Positions 17,739-26,040 of a stretch of 39,298 bases of DNA are shown here, piece by piece. The stretch lies in the NCBI RefSeq assembly GCF_050433385.1, contig NZ_JBNPXI010000034.1, positions 1 to 39,298 of the forward strand. Reading direction: 5' to 3'. The stretch is from Brassicibacter mesophilus. Lineage in GTDB: Bacteria; Bacillota; Clostridia; Tissierellales; Proteiniboraceae. Under the pieces are notes generated by a model. That model was not told where the DNA came from. It was given only the letters and a program-made list of their open reading frames with translations, and did not search any database. Positions within the stretch are counted from its first letter, which is position 1. Every line of letters begins with the position of its first letter. Position numbers and translations under genes: made by a program.

Positions 17739-18464
17739 ATGATAAAGGGTTCAAAAGTAATTTTATTTGATATGGGTAATACATTATTACATTTTCATTT
17801 TGGAAAAAATGATGAAGAAAAAGATACTACTGGGATAAACTACCTCACAAATTTTCTTAAGCAATATAATTGCAAAGTTGAGTTTGACGATGTAAAGAAA
17901 CATTTTTTTGATAAATGGCAAAAAGTTATGACTTTAAGAAAAATTAACCATACAGAATATGCAGTAGAAGATTATTTAAATGGCTTTTTAAGAAAATATG
18001 ATGTGGAGCTAGATTTAGATATGTGCATAAGAGCACTAGATATTTTTTATACAGAATATAGGAATAATGTTTGGATTGAGGAAAACATTCACCAAACACT
18101 AGAAAATATCAGACAAAAAGGATATAGAATTGGTGTTATTTCAAATTCAAGCCTTTATGATGAGGTCATGATTAATTGTTTTAAGAAAGTTGGACTAGCT
18201 AAGTATATAGACATATTTACATTTAGTTATTATCTAAAAATATGTAAACCTATGAGACAATTATTTGAAGTTGCTTTGGATAGAATGAAAGTTAGTCTGG
18301 AAGATGCCATAATGGTAGGAGATAATCTTCGAAGTGATATTGAACCAGCACAAAAACTAGGCTTAACTGGAATATGGTTCAATAAAAATTTTACTTTAAA
18401 TGATACTGATATTATACCTGACAATGAAATATTTAAGTTGAAAGAATTGATAGATTTACTATAG
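17739..18464 (+). CDS. HAD-superfamily hydrolase
   Basis: Start ATG 17739 with GGAGG five bases upstream; ATG 17727 overlaps that ribosome site. 241 residues. Motif I FDMGNTLL (the DxGNT variant common in this branch), motif II ISNSS, motif III lysine in LKICKP, motif IV MVGDNLRSDI. The cap domain lies between I and II. Phosphatase of unknown substrate, cytosolic. Followed by attC 18, but no attC precedes it directly. Confidence 0.9.
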   Translation: MIKGSKVILFDMGNTLLHFHFGKNDEEKDTTGINYLTNFLKQYNCKVEFDDVKKHFFDKWQKVMTLRKINHTEYAVEDYLNGFLRKYDVELDLDMCIRALDIFYTEYRNNVWIEENIHQTLENIRQKGYRIGVISNSSLYDEVMINCFKKVGLAKYIDIFTFSYYLKICKPMRQLFEVALDRMKVSLEDAIMVGDNLRSDIEPAQKLGLTGIWFNKNFTLNDTDIIPDNEIFKLKELIDLL

Positions 18465-18486
18465 TACGAGCGTTGTTTTAAACTTC

Positions 18487-18564
18487 AGCTAACAGAGGCT
18501 TATCAACATCGGCAAGAAATAATATAGGGAAAGTCCGACATTGCTAAGCCTCAAAACGTTATAG
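18487..18564 (+). other. attC-like recombination site 18
   Basis: Left box AGCTAAC (18487-18493), right box GTTATAG (18558-18564), 78 bp. Arms GAGGCTTATCAACATCGG and CCGACATTGCTAAGCCTC pair with few mismatches. Confidence 0.87.
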
Positions 18565-18616
18565 GACATTCTTGACAAATAGTAGTTGTATTCAAAAATA
18601 TAGGGGTGACAAGAGA

Positions 18617-19417
18617 ATGGAAATAAATAAATACCTTGAACGAATAGAAGTAAATTCAAAAATAGACGTGAATTTAAGTTCATTAAGATTAATTCAAAAA
18701 CAACATTTATTGACAGTACCTTTTGAAAATCTTGATATACATTTATATAATCATCTAAAAGTAGATTTAGATTCTTTATATTCCAAAATAGTAAACCAAA
18801 ATCGTGGTGGGGTTTGTTATGAGTTAAATTTGTTGCTATATTATTTATTAAAGAATATTGGATTTAATGTTAAAGTTTTAGGTGCAAAAGTCATGGATCA
18901 AAATGGATCCTTTTTTGATCACATGCTGTTAATAGTAGAACTATATGATAAAAAATATCTTGTTGATGTAGGATATGGTGATAATTTTTTAGAACCTTTA
19001 GAATTTAAAGAAGGTATTGTTCAAAAGGATAATAAAGGGTTATTTAAAGTAGTAAAGATTGATGATATTCATTTTGAGTTGAAGAAGTTTTCACAGGAAA
19101 TTAATGACTATAAAATTGAATATACATTCAAAAATGAGGAGAAAGAAATAGATGATTTTCAAAATAGAATAGATTATTTTATTCATAGTAAAGAGTCAAT
19201 TTTCAAGAAAAATTTATTTTGTTCGCTTGAAAAAGAAGATGGAAGAATTTCATTGAAGCATGATAAGTTTCTACTAACTCAAAATGGTATTAAGAGAACA
19301 GAAAAAATTATTTCATCAAACCAATATATTAAGTGCTTAAATGAAAGGTTTAATATTAAGCTAGATTTAGTTCAACAGGAAAAGATTAAAAAATGCTGTG
19401 AGTATAAAAAAGCTTGA
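18617..19417 (+). CDS. Arylamine N-acetyltransferase
   Basis: Start ATG 18617 with AGGGGTG upstream; the longer frame from 18572 includes the leader. 266 residues. The catalytic triad is visible: cysteine in NRGGVCYELN (about residue 70), histidine in FFDHMLLIVE (about 106) and aspartate in LVDVGYGDNF (about 121). VPFENLDIH is the family N-terminal motif. It transfers acetyl from acetyl-CoA to arylamines or hydrazines; cytosolic. Single gene of its cassette. Confidence 0.93.
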   Translation: MEINKYLERIEVNSKIDVNLSSLRLIQKQHLLTVPFENLDIHLYNHLKVDLDSLYSKIVNQNRGGVCYELNLLLYYLLKNIGFNVKVLGAKVMDQNGSFFDHMLLIVELYDKKYLVDVGYGDNFLEPLEFKEGIVQKDNKGLFKVVKIDDIHFELKKFSQEINDYKIEYTFKNEEKEIDDFQNRIDYFIHSKESIFKKNLFCSLEKEDGRISLKHDKFLLTQNGIKRTEKIISSNQYIKCLNERFNIKLDLVQQEKIKKCCEYKKA

Positions 19418-19433
19418 TAAAATCAAGTATATC

Positions 19434-19608
19434 CTATAACAATATGTTTCTGCAAAGGGTTCCTAGAGTGAACATCCAGAGTAGGAGAGTCAGCACCACA
19501 TTCCACAGCTAATCGAGTCCGCCAGCCTTCTAACCTAAAATAAGAGCTATCTAAGGTTAGGAAACTACCTGTAACGCTGGGAAACGTCGTGAACACGAAC
19601 CGTTATAT
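19434..19608 (+). other. attC-like recombination site 19
   Basis: Left box CTATAAC (19434-19440), right box GTTATAT (19602-19608), 175 bp, the same length as site 13 and nearly the same sequence. CAAGTATATCCTATAAC mirrors its own cassette start at 18558. Confidence 0.92.
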
Positions 19609-19650
19609 GAAACCCCAATACTAAGTTGGGAGATAAATGGAGGTAACTAA

Positions 19651-20112
19651 ATGAATTTAAATATCATTAAGGCAGAACAAGAACATCTTATTGATTGTAA
19701 AACTGCCTTACAAAATTCTGATTTAGGAAGGATTTACTTTCCACAAGAAAACAAGACAATTCAGGCTATAAATGAAGGTATTACAAAACAAGAAATATTT
19801 GTTGCATTAATCAATGAGGGTTTATGCTTGGGGTTTTTATGGTATATTCAAAATGGTGCATTTCATAGTTTCCCATATTTACATATAATCGCAGTTAAAG
19901 AAGAGTTTAGAAATCTTGGTATAGGTAAGGACTTGCTAAGTTATTTTGAGATGATTTTAGCTAAAAGTACAAAGGTTTTTCTAGTAGTTGCTGATTTTAA
20001 TCCAAAAGCTAAGTTGCTATATCAGAAAGTTGGCTATAAGGAAGTTGGTGTAATACCAAACTTATATAAAGGTGGCGTTACTGAATACTTAATGATGAAA
20101 GAATTACAATAA
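19651..20112 (+). CDS. GNAT-family N-acetyltransferase
   Basis: 153 residues. LHIIAVKEEFRNLGIGKDLLSYF is motif A (V...R/GxGxG-type acetyl-CoA loop), and FNPKAKLLYQKVGYKEVG is motif B. Cytosolic. ATG with GGAGG upstream. Last protein-coding cassette of array I; the 3' part (20113-20300) holds no gene. Confidence 0.9.
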   Translation: MNLNIIKAEQEHLIDCKTALQNSDLGRIYFPQENKTIQAINEGITKQEIFVALINEGLCLGFLWYIQNGAFHSFPYLHIIAVKEEFRNLGIGKDLLSYFEMILAKSTKVFLVVADFNPKAKLLYQKVGYKEVGVIPNLYKGGVTEYLMMKELQ

Positions 20113-20307
20113 GTAATAAGGATTTAAATATTTGTATAGAGGTAGCATAAACATGGTTCGAAGCATTGAGGTCTCCTAAAGTAAGAAGTTAGTGATAAAC
20201 ATACAGATGTAGTAGTGAACTGGCTCATTAGAAGAGCAGCTATAAGGTATTTGAGAAAAGAACCATGATTTATTGATATTTATTGTAAGCTACCGTATTG
20301 GGGCTTT

Positions 20308-20406
20308 ATATAACAAGTTGTTACCAACATTCATTCAGCCTCATGAATGAATAAGTAAGATAGTTACAGAGCTGAATGAACGTTGGCAATAACGAGAACG
20401 TTAGTA
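20308..20406 (+). other. attC-like recombination site 20, last of array I
   Basis: Left box ATATAAC (20308-20314), right box GTTAGTA (20400-20406), 99 bp. Arms CCAACATTCATTCAGC and GCTGAATGAACGTTGG pair. TATTGGGGCTTTATATAAC mirrors its own cassette start at 19602. Confidence 0.9.
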
Positions 20407-20607
20407 TGCCAAGCGAAGCTTGGAACTTCTGATATGGTGAAAATCTATATAAGACAAGGGTTAGCCAACCAACTTTATAGAGTGTTGCGTTATGTCTGGC
20501 GATAGTCATGGTGAAGTGTACATATAAGCAGTGAACTAAAAGTCAGCTTTTTGACTTTTATGTGAATAGCTTAGTTTTTTATCAGAGAATTATATAGACC
20601 ATATTGG
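20400..20607 (+). repeat. Array tail element, copy 1 (candidate structured RNA)
   Basis: About 205 bp directly after the last attC, alike in order and spacing to 38303-38511. Shared blocks include GCCAAGCGAAGC, TAGCCAACCA, GAGTGTTG, ACATAAGCAG-like sequence, and a stem TAAAAGTCA / TGACTTTTA with a six-base loop, ending in GAGAATTATATAGACCATA. It contains no ORF. The two copies differ most in their loops and linkers, which suggests selected structure. Copy 1 ends where an IS30-type gene fragment begins. Confidence 0.7.
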
Positions 20608-20730
20608 ATTTCTACCTAATAAATTTGCAATTTCATTAAATCGCAATCCTTCTTTTAAGCATTGTTCGATGTAATTACGGTCTTCTAGATTTAGATTCTT
20701 ACGGTTGCCACTAGTCATTTGTTCTTTCAT
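20597..20730 (-). pseudogene. IS30-family transposase N-terminal fragment
   Basis: On the minus strand ATG 20730, preceded by GGAAGGAG, encodes MKEQMTSGNRKNLNLEDRNYIEQ and a helix-turn-helix ending EIANLLGRNPIW, the N-terminus of IS30-type transposases. It is cut after about 40 codons where it runs into the array tail element. A promoter-like TATAAT lies upstream on the same strand near 20775. Only the start of the element survives. Confidence 0.75.
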
Positions 20731-20943
20731 ATGTAAACTCCTTCCTAGTACAGGTAGGCAACCTAACCTTTATTATACTAGGAATTCGTGCAGAACTTAA
20801 TGTCCTTTTTAATATAAAGAACCGTTAAATTACTTTTTCATTTAACTTTATTTTTTAAAACATAACACACCTCCATTTCAATAAATATGAAAAAAGTTGA
20901 ACAAACAGAACGCTTTTATGAAAATATGTTTGAAATGCAAAAA

Positions 20944-20979
20944 AGGCAACTGACGGGTTGTAAATCTCACCAGTTGCCT
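20944..20979 (-). terminator. Rho-independent terminator of the peptidase/agrD transcript
   Basis: AGGCAACTG and CAGTTGCCT form a 9-bp stem; on the minus strand a T-run (forward A-run 20939-20944) follows. It lies downstream of the minus-strand peptidase gene. The rest of 20731-21205 shows no gene. Confidence 0.75.
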
Positions 20980-21205
20980 AATGTTTTACTTATAAAAATA
21001 GCTGTCTCCTATTCATTGATTTAACTTAATGATAATGATTTTGTGACACACCTTTTTTAACTTTAGGGTGGTAGATAGAGCGTATCTATTTAAAAAAATA
21101 TAACTTGGATAGAAAAAAATCGAAAATATATAAAGAACTAAAAAAGTAAAAGATAAAATGATAAAACAATTATTTGCTTTTTAATAGACTTTGGAATATC
21201 AATAA

Positions 21206-22309
21206 CTAATTTACCCAGTATTCTGTAGCAGATACCCATGTTGAGCCAGTATTAAGTTTATAAAATCTATTTACTGTATCATACCAGCCGTCCATTATGC
21301 GCATATAACTACCACCGCTACTAGAATATTCTCTCCAACCTACACTAAGAATCCAGTGCCAAGAGAAAAGACCGTCAGCCAATAATATTCCACAAGGACG
21401 ATCGTTTTTAATAGCACTTTTTATTCCTGAAAAATTACTAACACTACTATAGCTTAATGTACATCCCCTATCTTTGAAATATTCTTTTGCATTTCCCGCA
21501 ATCATCATAACTGGTCCGTTTCCAACAATCTTATGGACCGCTTTAAATGTATCCAGTCTGCTGTTATTTATTTTTAAATTAGTTTCACCCCTTTTAGCAA
21601 AATACAATGCTAAATTAGTTACTGCTGTTGCTCCACAATGATTGTTTGCTATATCATCAAATTCATCCATAATCGCCCAATCTGTAGTCGTAGCAGATAA
21701 AATTGTATCAGAAGTATAAGATCCTGATGGCATATCATCTAAATCTATGAAACCGTAGTCACCGTCTCCGCGCATCATGTTTTGATGTTCTAAAAGGGAT
21801 TGTTTATATTCATTATGTTGATTTGCTAATGTAGGATTTTTTTCTTTCAGATCCGGATAATAATCAAACAAATCGTTTGAATTTGATGATTTCTGTAATG
21901 TAGATTCAGTGCTTGCATTATAAATATCGACAGGGTTGTTATAGATAATGTGAGGATTGGATACTGTATTTAATATCTCTTCAATAATTTTATTGTTACC
22001 TTCACCAAACTCAATAACAGTAGGGTTATCAATATTATTGTTAACAACAGCATAACCAGTTGGAGAAAAAGAAGCATAATATGCAACCGTTTCTCCTGAG
22101 CTATTGAACAAAGGAACTGTTTGATTTAGATAAGTGTTTTCTGATATGCATTCTTCTGTTGCACTTTCTGAATTTAAATATGAACCAGCTGCAATTATTA
22201 CATCTAAAGTATCCATTTCATTAGATACTGATTCAGTAGCAAAAGCTCCAGTGTTGATACTAAATATCATTGCTATACACAGTATTGTCGAAATAGTTTT
22301 TTTAAACAT
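21206..22309 (-). CDS. Secreted papain-like (C39-like) cysteine peptidase
   Basis: 367 residues. Signal peptide of about 25 residues ending GAFA. A pro-region with an inhibitor-like segment (about 30-200) precedes the catalytic domain. The catalytic cysteine is in NNHCGATAVTNLALYFA (about residue 229), the histidine in FSWHWILSVGWRE (about 320), and MRIMDGWYDTVNRFY supplies the third residue. Likely exported and activated by removal of the pro-region. ATG with GAGGGAAAG upstream. It follows agrD by about 40 bases on the same strand, so it is probably co-transcribed with the pheromone and quorum-regulated. Confidence 0.85.
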   Translation of the reverse strand: MFKKTISTILCIAMIFSINTGAFATESVSNEMDTLDVIIAAGSYLNSESATEECISENTYLNQTVPLFNSSGETVAYYASFSPTGYAVVNNNIDNPTVIEFGEGNNKIIEEILNTVSNPHIIYNNPVDIYNASTESTLQKSSNSNDLFDYYPDLKEKNPTLANQHNEYKQSLLEHQNMMRGDGDYGFIDLDDMPSGSYTSDTILSATTTDWAIMDEFDDIANNHCGATAVTNLALYFAKRGETNLKINNSRLDTFKAVHKIVGNGPVMMIAGNAKEYFKDRGCTLSYSSVSNFSGIKSAIKNDRPCGILLADGLFSWHWILSVGWREYSSSGGSYMRIMDGWYDTVNRFYKLNTGSTWVSATEYWVN

Positions 22310-22348
22310 ATACTTTCCCTCACTTTCGATTTTTTTGTTCTTATAATG

Positions 22349-22492
22349 TTAAAACTGTCGTAACTTTTTAGCACTGTCTGGTAACTTAGGTTGATGCACG
22401 AACATCATACAAGTTGTGTTAACATTTAGAGCTGTAACTAGTAATGCTAAACTCGCCAATGTAGAGCCAAACTTAAAAATCATTCGATTCAT
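22349..22492 (-). CDS. agrD: AgrD-type cyclic thiolactone pheromone precursor
   Basis: A 47-codon minus-strand ORF with AAGGGGGG nine bases before ATG. It has the three-part AgrD layout: an amphipathic N-terminus (MNRMIFKFGS...LALLVTALNV), a core around Cys28 (NTTCMMFV), and a C-terminal recognition tail with the conserved pattern HQPKLPDSAKKLRQF. AgrB should cleave after the core and close a thiolactone on Cys28; the likely ring is CMMFV (inference). agrA, agrC and agrB are divergent on the other side of a shared regulatory region. Confidence 0.88.
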   Translation of the reverse strand: MNRMIFKFGSTLASLALLVTALNVNTTCMMFVHQPKLPDSAKKLRQF

Positions 22493-22562
22493 CAGCAATC
22501 CCCCCTTTCCCTCTTAATGATTTATATTTTACCAAAAATATTTTAATAAAACTGGACAATGG

Positions 22563-22595
22563 AGTGAACGGTAGCTCTGCTTGTAGTGAACGGTA
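22563..22595 (+). promoter_or_regulatory. Direct-repeat pair, candidate AgrA (LytTR) box 1
   Basis: AGTGAACGGTA occurs at 22563-22573 and again at 22585-22595, exactly 22 bp apart (two helical turns), the arrangement bound by LytTR-domain dimers. It lies between agrD and agrA. Confidence 0.7.
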
Positions 22596-22608
22596 ATAGT
22601 GTCGTACT

Positions 22609-22647
22609 TACCATTCTCTACATCATTGACTACTATTCACTACATCA
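22609..22647 (-). promoter_or_regulatory. Direct-repeat pair, candidate AgrA (LytTR) box 2
   Basis: TACCATTCTCTACATCA (22609-22625) and TACTATTCACTACATCA (22631-22647) repeat with the same 22-bp period. They are inverted relative to box 1, whose core AGTGAACGGTA reads TACYRTTCWCT on the other strand. Opposed pairs fit divergent activation. Confidence 0.7.
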
Positions 22648-22649
22648 TG

Positions 22650-22678
22650 TGGAAAAAAGACCGCATATACGATATAAT
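22650..22678 (+). promoter_or_regulatory. agrA promoter
   Basis: A perfect -10 TATAAT at 22673-22678 is preceded 17 bases earlier by a poor -35 (TGGAAA). The LytTR box 2 ends immediately upstream of that -35, as expected for an activator-dependent promoter. Confidence 0.6.
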
Positions 22679-22740
22679 GGTTATACTATAAAGGGAAAAT
22701 AATGGAAAAATATTTCGGATCACTAAAGGGGGATATGCAA

Positions 22741-23448
22741 ATGATAAATATTGCAATATGTGATGACGATAAAGCGGTATGCTCTCAAATAGAAAACATT
22801 CTTTTAGAATATTCTAGTAGGGCTTACTTGAAAATTGAGCCGAGTGTGTTTTTCAGTGGCGAGAGCTTATTGGATTTCTTAAATCAGGGTAATTCGTTTG
22901 ATTTGATTTTTCTTGACATTGAGTTGGAACGGATAAATGGTGTTGAGGTTGGCAGAAAAATACGAAAAGTATTTAGAAATTTCAACATTGAAATTGTATA
23001 TATTTCTGGCAATGACGGTTATGATAGGCAGCTATTTGATGTTCAACCCTTGCATTTTATACCAAAGCCGATTATTCCATCCATTGTCATTGATGACTTG
23101 AAGTTGGCATTAAAACGTACTCAACGAACCGGCGGTTTCTTTAAATACCAAAAATGTTACGATATATACAAAATTCCAATTGGAAAAATTATATATTTTG
23201 AAAGTCTAAATCGTGAAGTCAAAATTGTAACCATTGATGATGAGGATTCTTTTTATGGCAGTTTAGAGAATGTTGCGTTGAGAGTTTCTAAGTATCAGTT
23301 TCTTCAAATACATCGTTCTTATTTAATTAACTACAAGCATGCCACTATATTGCGATATTCCGAAGTAGTTATGTCAAATGGCAAAATATTGCCAATTAGC
23401 AGAACAAAACGGCAAGAACTTCGCAATTTTCAGATGAACGAGGAGTAA
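22741..23448 (+). CDS. agrA: AgrA-like LytTR response regulator
   Basis: Start ATG 22741 has GGGGG eight bases upstream; ATG 22735 is too close. About 235 residues. Receiver domain: acidic pocket CDDDK at the N-terminus, phospho-acceptor aspartate in IFLDIEL (about residue 59), and lysine in IPKPI. LytTR DNA-binding domain in the C-terminal half (YFESLNREVKIV...FLQIHRSYLINYKHA...LPISR). It should activate the divergent agr and peptidase promoters when phosphorylated by the kinase encoded next. Confidence 0.93.
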   Translation: MINIAICDDDKAVCSQIENILLEYSSRAYLKIEPSVFFSGESLLDFLNQGNSFDLIFLDIELERINGVEVGRKIRKVFRNFNIEIVYISGNDGYDRQLFDVQPLHFIPKPIIPSIVIDDLKLALKRTQRTGGFFKYQKCYDIYKIPIGKIIYFESLNREVKIVTIDDEDSFYGSLENVALRVSKYQFLQIHRSYLINYKHATILRYSEVVMSNGKILPISRTKRQELRNFQMNEE

Positions 23449-23461
23449 GGAGACAGTTTCT

Positions 23462-24748
23462 ATGGCATTAGAAAAATATGGCATTATTTATACCCTTGGA
23501 AACTTGTTTATGGCCTATGTCATTTATAAATATATACATATTTTTTACGCTGAATGCAAGATTAATGCGCATATAGAGAGAATAGCATATCTTGGATATT
23601 TTGCTGTCATTACACTAACCCATATTATTTTTAAAATACCTTTACTTGTGTTTTTTACCAACATGATAATCATATTTCTTATTTCACTTCTATATGTCGG
23701 AGGGATAAGAAAAGCTGTACTTTCATCTGTAATTATATGTTTTTCCCTAATGTGTGTTGAAACTATTATTGCTTATCTAACCAGCTTTATAACACTAAAT
23801 CCAATGGCACCCTTTGAATACAAATTTACATTTGGAATTATAACTATTAGAATTGTATCTTATGCTTTCGTACTTGTGGTAAACAGATTTAAGAATATTA
23901 GAAAAGAATATTCTATGCCAAATGTATATTGGTTGAATTTAATAACCGTTCCAATAGGGACAATTATAATGTTGTTTGCAATTTTTGCTGGCGGTTCTAT
24001 TTCGAAAAGCTTAATGGTAATCTGCATTATAAGTGCCTTGTCTATAAACATATTTACATTTTATCTGTACGATAAAATTTCTGAGTTGTTGGTTTCACAA
24101 ATGAATGAGCGCATTATGGAGGAACAAAACCGCTATTATAAATATCAAGTACAGATGATGAAATCTACTCTTGAAAATATGCGTGTACTTCGCCATGATT
24201 TGAAAAATAAACTTTCTCCCCTGTATGGGCTAGCGAGTGCCGGAAGAAGCGAGGAACTGGCAGCACAGCTTGCGGAACTGACTGATATTTGCTGTATAAA
24301 CAAGGAATATTCAAATTCAGGGAATAGCACTATCGACAGTATTATCAATTTTAAATTGCAACAGGTGGAAGCAGAGGGGATAGCAATTACTACCGATATT
24401 TTTGTTCCCAGCCAACTATCTATTGAAACTTTTGATATTGCAGTAGTTCTCGGCAATCTGATTGATAATGCCTTGGAAGCAGTAGTAAAAGCAGAGAATC
24501 GCTGGATTGATTTAAAAGCGAAATACTCTAAGGGGCGGCTGGTTATCAAAATTGTCAATTCCTACGATGGGGTGGTTAAAAAGACAGACAATCACTTCTA
24601 TTCACGAAAGGAAGATACGGCAAACCATGGAATGGGACTTAAAAGTATTCAGGCTGTGTTGCAAAAATATGATGGAGCTATGCAGATAAGCCATAACGAA
24701 AAAGCTTTCAAAGTCAAATTATTAATGTATTGTAATAGTGTTTTTTAG
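23462..24748 (+). CDS. agrC: AgrC-like GHKL sensor histidine kinase
   Basis: 428 residues. About six membrane helices in residues 1-200 form the peptide sensor. The kinase follows: VLRHDLKNKLS contains the phosphorylated histidine (about residue 244), NLIDNALEA is the N box, and NHGMGLKSI the G box. Thirteen bases separate it from agrA and nine separate it from agrB, so the three form one operon. Expected ligand: the cyclic peptide from the agrD gene on the opposite strand. Confidence 0.92.
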   Translation: MALEKYGIIYTLGNLFMAYVIYKYIHIFYAECKINAHIERIAYLGYFAVITLTHIIFKIPLLVFFTNMIIIFLISLLYVGGIRKAVLSSVIICFSLMCVETIIAYLTSFITLNPMAPFEYKFTFGIITIRIVSYAFVLVVNRFKNIRKEYSMPNVYWLNLITVPIGTIIMLFAIFAGGSISKSLMVICIISALSINIFTFYLYDKISELLVSQMNERIMEEQNRYYKYQVQMMKSTLENMRVLRHDLKNKLSPLYGLASAGRSEELAAQLAELTDICCINKEYSNSGNSTIDSIINFKLQQVEAEGIAITTDIFVPSQLSIETFDIAVVLGNLIDNALEAVVKAENRWIDLKAKYSKGRLVIKIVNSYDGVVKKTDNHFYSRKEDTANHGMGLKSIQAVLQKYDGAMQISHNEKAFKVKLLMYCNSVF

Positions 24749-24757
24749 GAGGGACTA

Positions 24758-25336
24758 ATGAAGCATTTTGCGCATGTACTTACGGATAAGCTTATAAAGT
24801 GGAAAATTGTGAAAGATGAGGATCGAGAAATATATGTTTATGGTTTTTGGCAAGGAGCTATTTTGGTTTTCAATTTTGCTACGGTTGTTATTATAGGATT
24901 GCTTTTTAATATGATGTGGCAAAGCCTTGTTTTTACAGTAGCTTACGGCTTATTGCGGACAGCAGCTGGTGGGTACCATGCGCGCACACAACGAAACTGT
25001 TACTTTCTGTCGATTATGCTGATTGTAGCCGTTCTATGTACGCTAAAGTGGCTGCCATGGAATAATTTAACCTGTATTGCATTCCTGATACTATCTGCAT
25101 TCATTGTGTTTTTTCTGGCTCCTGTAGAGGATCAGAATAAGCCGCTGGACGAACTAGAACAAAAGGTTTATAAAAAACGTTCTCGCATCATCTCACTTTT
25201 ACTCTCAATCTTGACTATACTGTTTATTGGAGCAGGACAAAGACAGATAGCAAATTGTATTGCTATATCGATTTTAGCGTCAACCATTATGTTGATATTG
25301 GGTAAAGTAAAAATATTATGCAACATACATAATTAA
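24758..25336 (+). CDS. agrB: AgrB-like pheromone-processing membrane protease
   Basis: 192 residues with about five membrane helices. The AgrB active site GGYHARTQRNC (about residues 71-81) supplies the histidine and cysteine that cleave the precursor and form the thiolactone. ATG with GGAGGG upstream. Last gene of agrACB. The order A-C-B with a divergent D differs from the staphylococcal BDCA order. Confidence 0.93.
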   Translation: MKHFAHVLTDKLIKWKIVKDEDREIYVYGFWQGAILVFNFATVVIIGLLFNMMWQSLVFTVAYGLLRTAAGGYHARTQRNCYFLSIMLIVAVLCTLKWLPWNNLTCIAFLILSAFIVFFLAPVEDQNKPLDELEQKVYKKRSRIISLLLSILTILFIGAGQRQIANCIAISILASTIMLILGKVKILCNIHN

Positions 25337-25446
25337 ACATCATTGATTAAGGGCTTTTGCATAATAGTTGAATAAGCTATGGAGAAAGAGCTGCCCTTTA
25401 TGCATTGAAAAGGAAAAAGTAGAATCCAACAAATCCGCTACAATGG

Positions 25447-25452
25447 TATAAT
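25447..25452 (+). promoter_or_regulatory. Extended -10 promoter
   Basis: TGGTATAAT is a strong extended -10 with no good -35. It lies about 130 bases before the small membrane protein gene; the leader between holds no recognised element. Confidence 0.5.
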
Positions 25453-25580
25453 TAAGTTATGCCAAACTAACATGTTAGATTTTTGAAAAAGATAATCAAT
25501 TTATTACTTCATAACATATCTTAATAATGATAGCATAAAAATTACTAAGTAAGAATTTCAAGGAATAATGAGGAGGAACT

Positions 25581-25994
25581 ATGAAACAAAAAAGAAACAT
25601 ATATGTGATTATTGAGATCATTATTTTAGCAGTGGTCGCACTATTAGTATTTACAGTTTTGAATACAGAATATCTATTTGAGTGGGCAGCTCATAATTGG
25701 AAATTCTATTTTATTTTAGTGGTAATTGTTCTATTGCTGATTTTCTTAAATAAACAATTAATTTCAGCATTTATGACTGCTGGAATTGTCGTTGGCATTT
25801 TTGTTGGAAACTATCTTGGAAAATTAATAAAAGGACTCAATGAAGCGAAGATTGTTGAAGGCATGAAGGCAGAAGAAGTATACAGACTTCATCATAATCC
25901 AGGATTTGAAATTTGGATTGGCATAATTCTTTTGTCTATTATAATTGGGATTATTACGCAGATTGCTGCTACTAGGAAACGTATGAAACGGTAG
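25581..25994 (+). CDS. Small integral membrane protein, unknown
   Basis: 137 residues with four predicted hydrophobic helices (about 8-28, 40-58, 63-83, 110-130) and a short acidic loop (EAKIVEGMKAEEVYRLHHN). No family is recognised. ATG with GAGGAGG upstream. It lies between the agr operon and a transposase fragment; a link to agr is unproven. Confidence 0.75.
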   Translation: MKQKRNIYVIIEIIILAVVALLVFTVLNTEYLFEWAAHNWKFYFILVVIVLLLIFLNKQLISAFMTAGIVVGIFVGNYLGKLIKGLNEAKIVEGMKAEEVYRLHHNPGFEIWIGIILLSIIIGIITQIAATRKRMKR

Positions 25995-26040
25995 ATTCAA
26001 ACCTGCAAGGATGATTGTGAGCATAAACAGAAGCTGATGA

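Noticed and set aside
20400..20607. Tail element as a group II intron fragment
   Set aside because: I do not see a domain V-type hairpin, a GTGYG 5' end or a reverse transcriptase; the idea remains untested rather than supported.
20888..21024. Short plus-strand ORF beginning MKKVEQTERF
   Set aside because: It runs through the terminator hairpin of the opposite transcript and lacks a ribosome site; on the minus strand the GGAGGTG-ATG at about 20864 stops after two codons.
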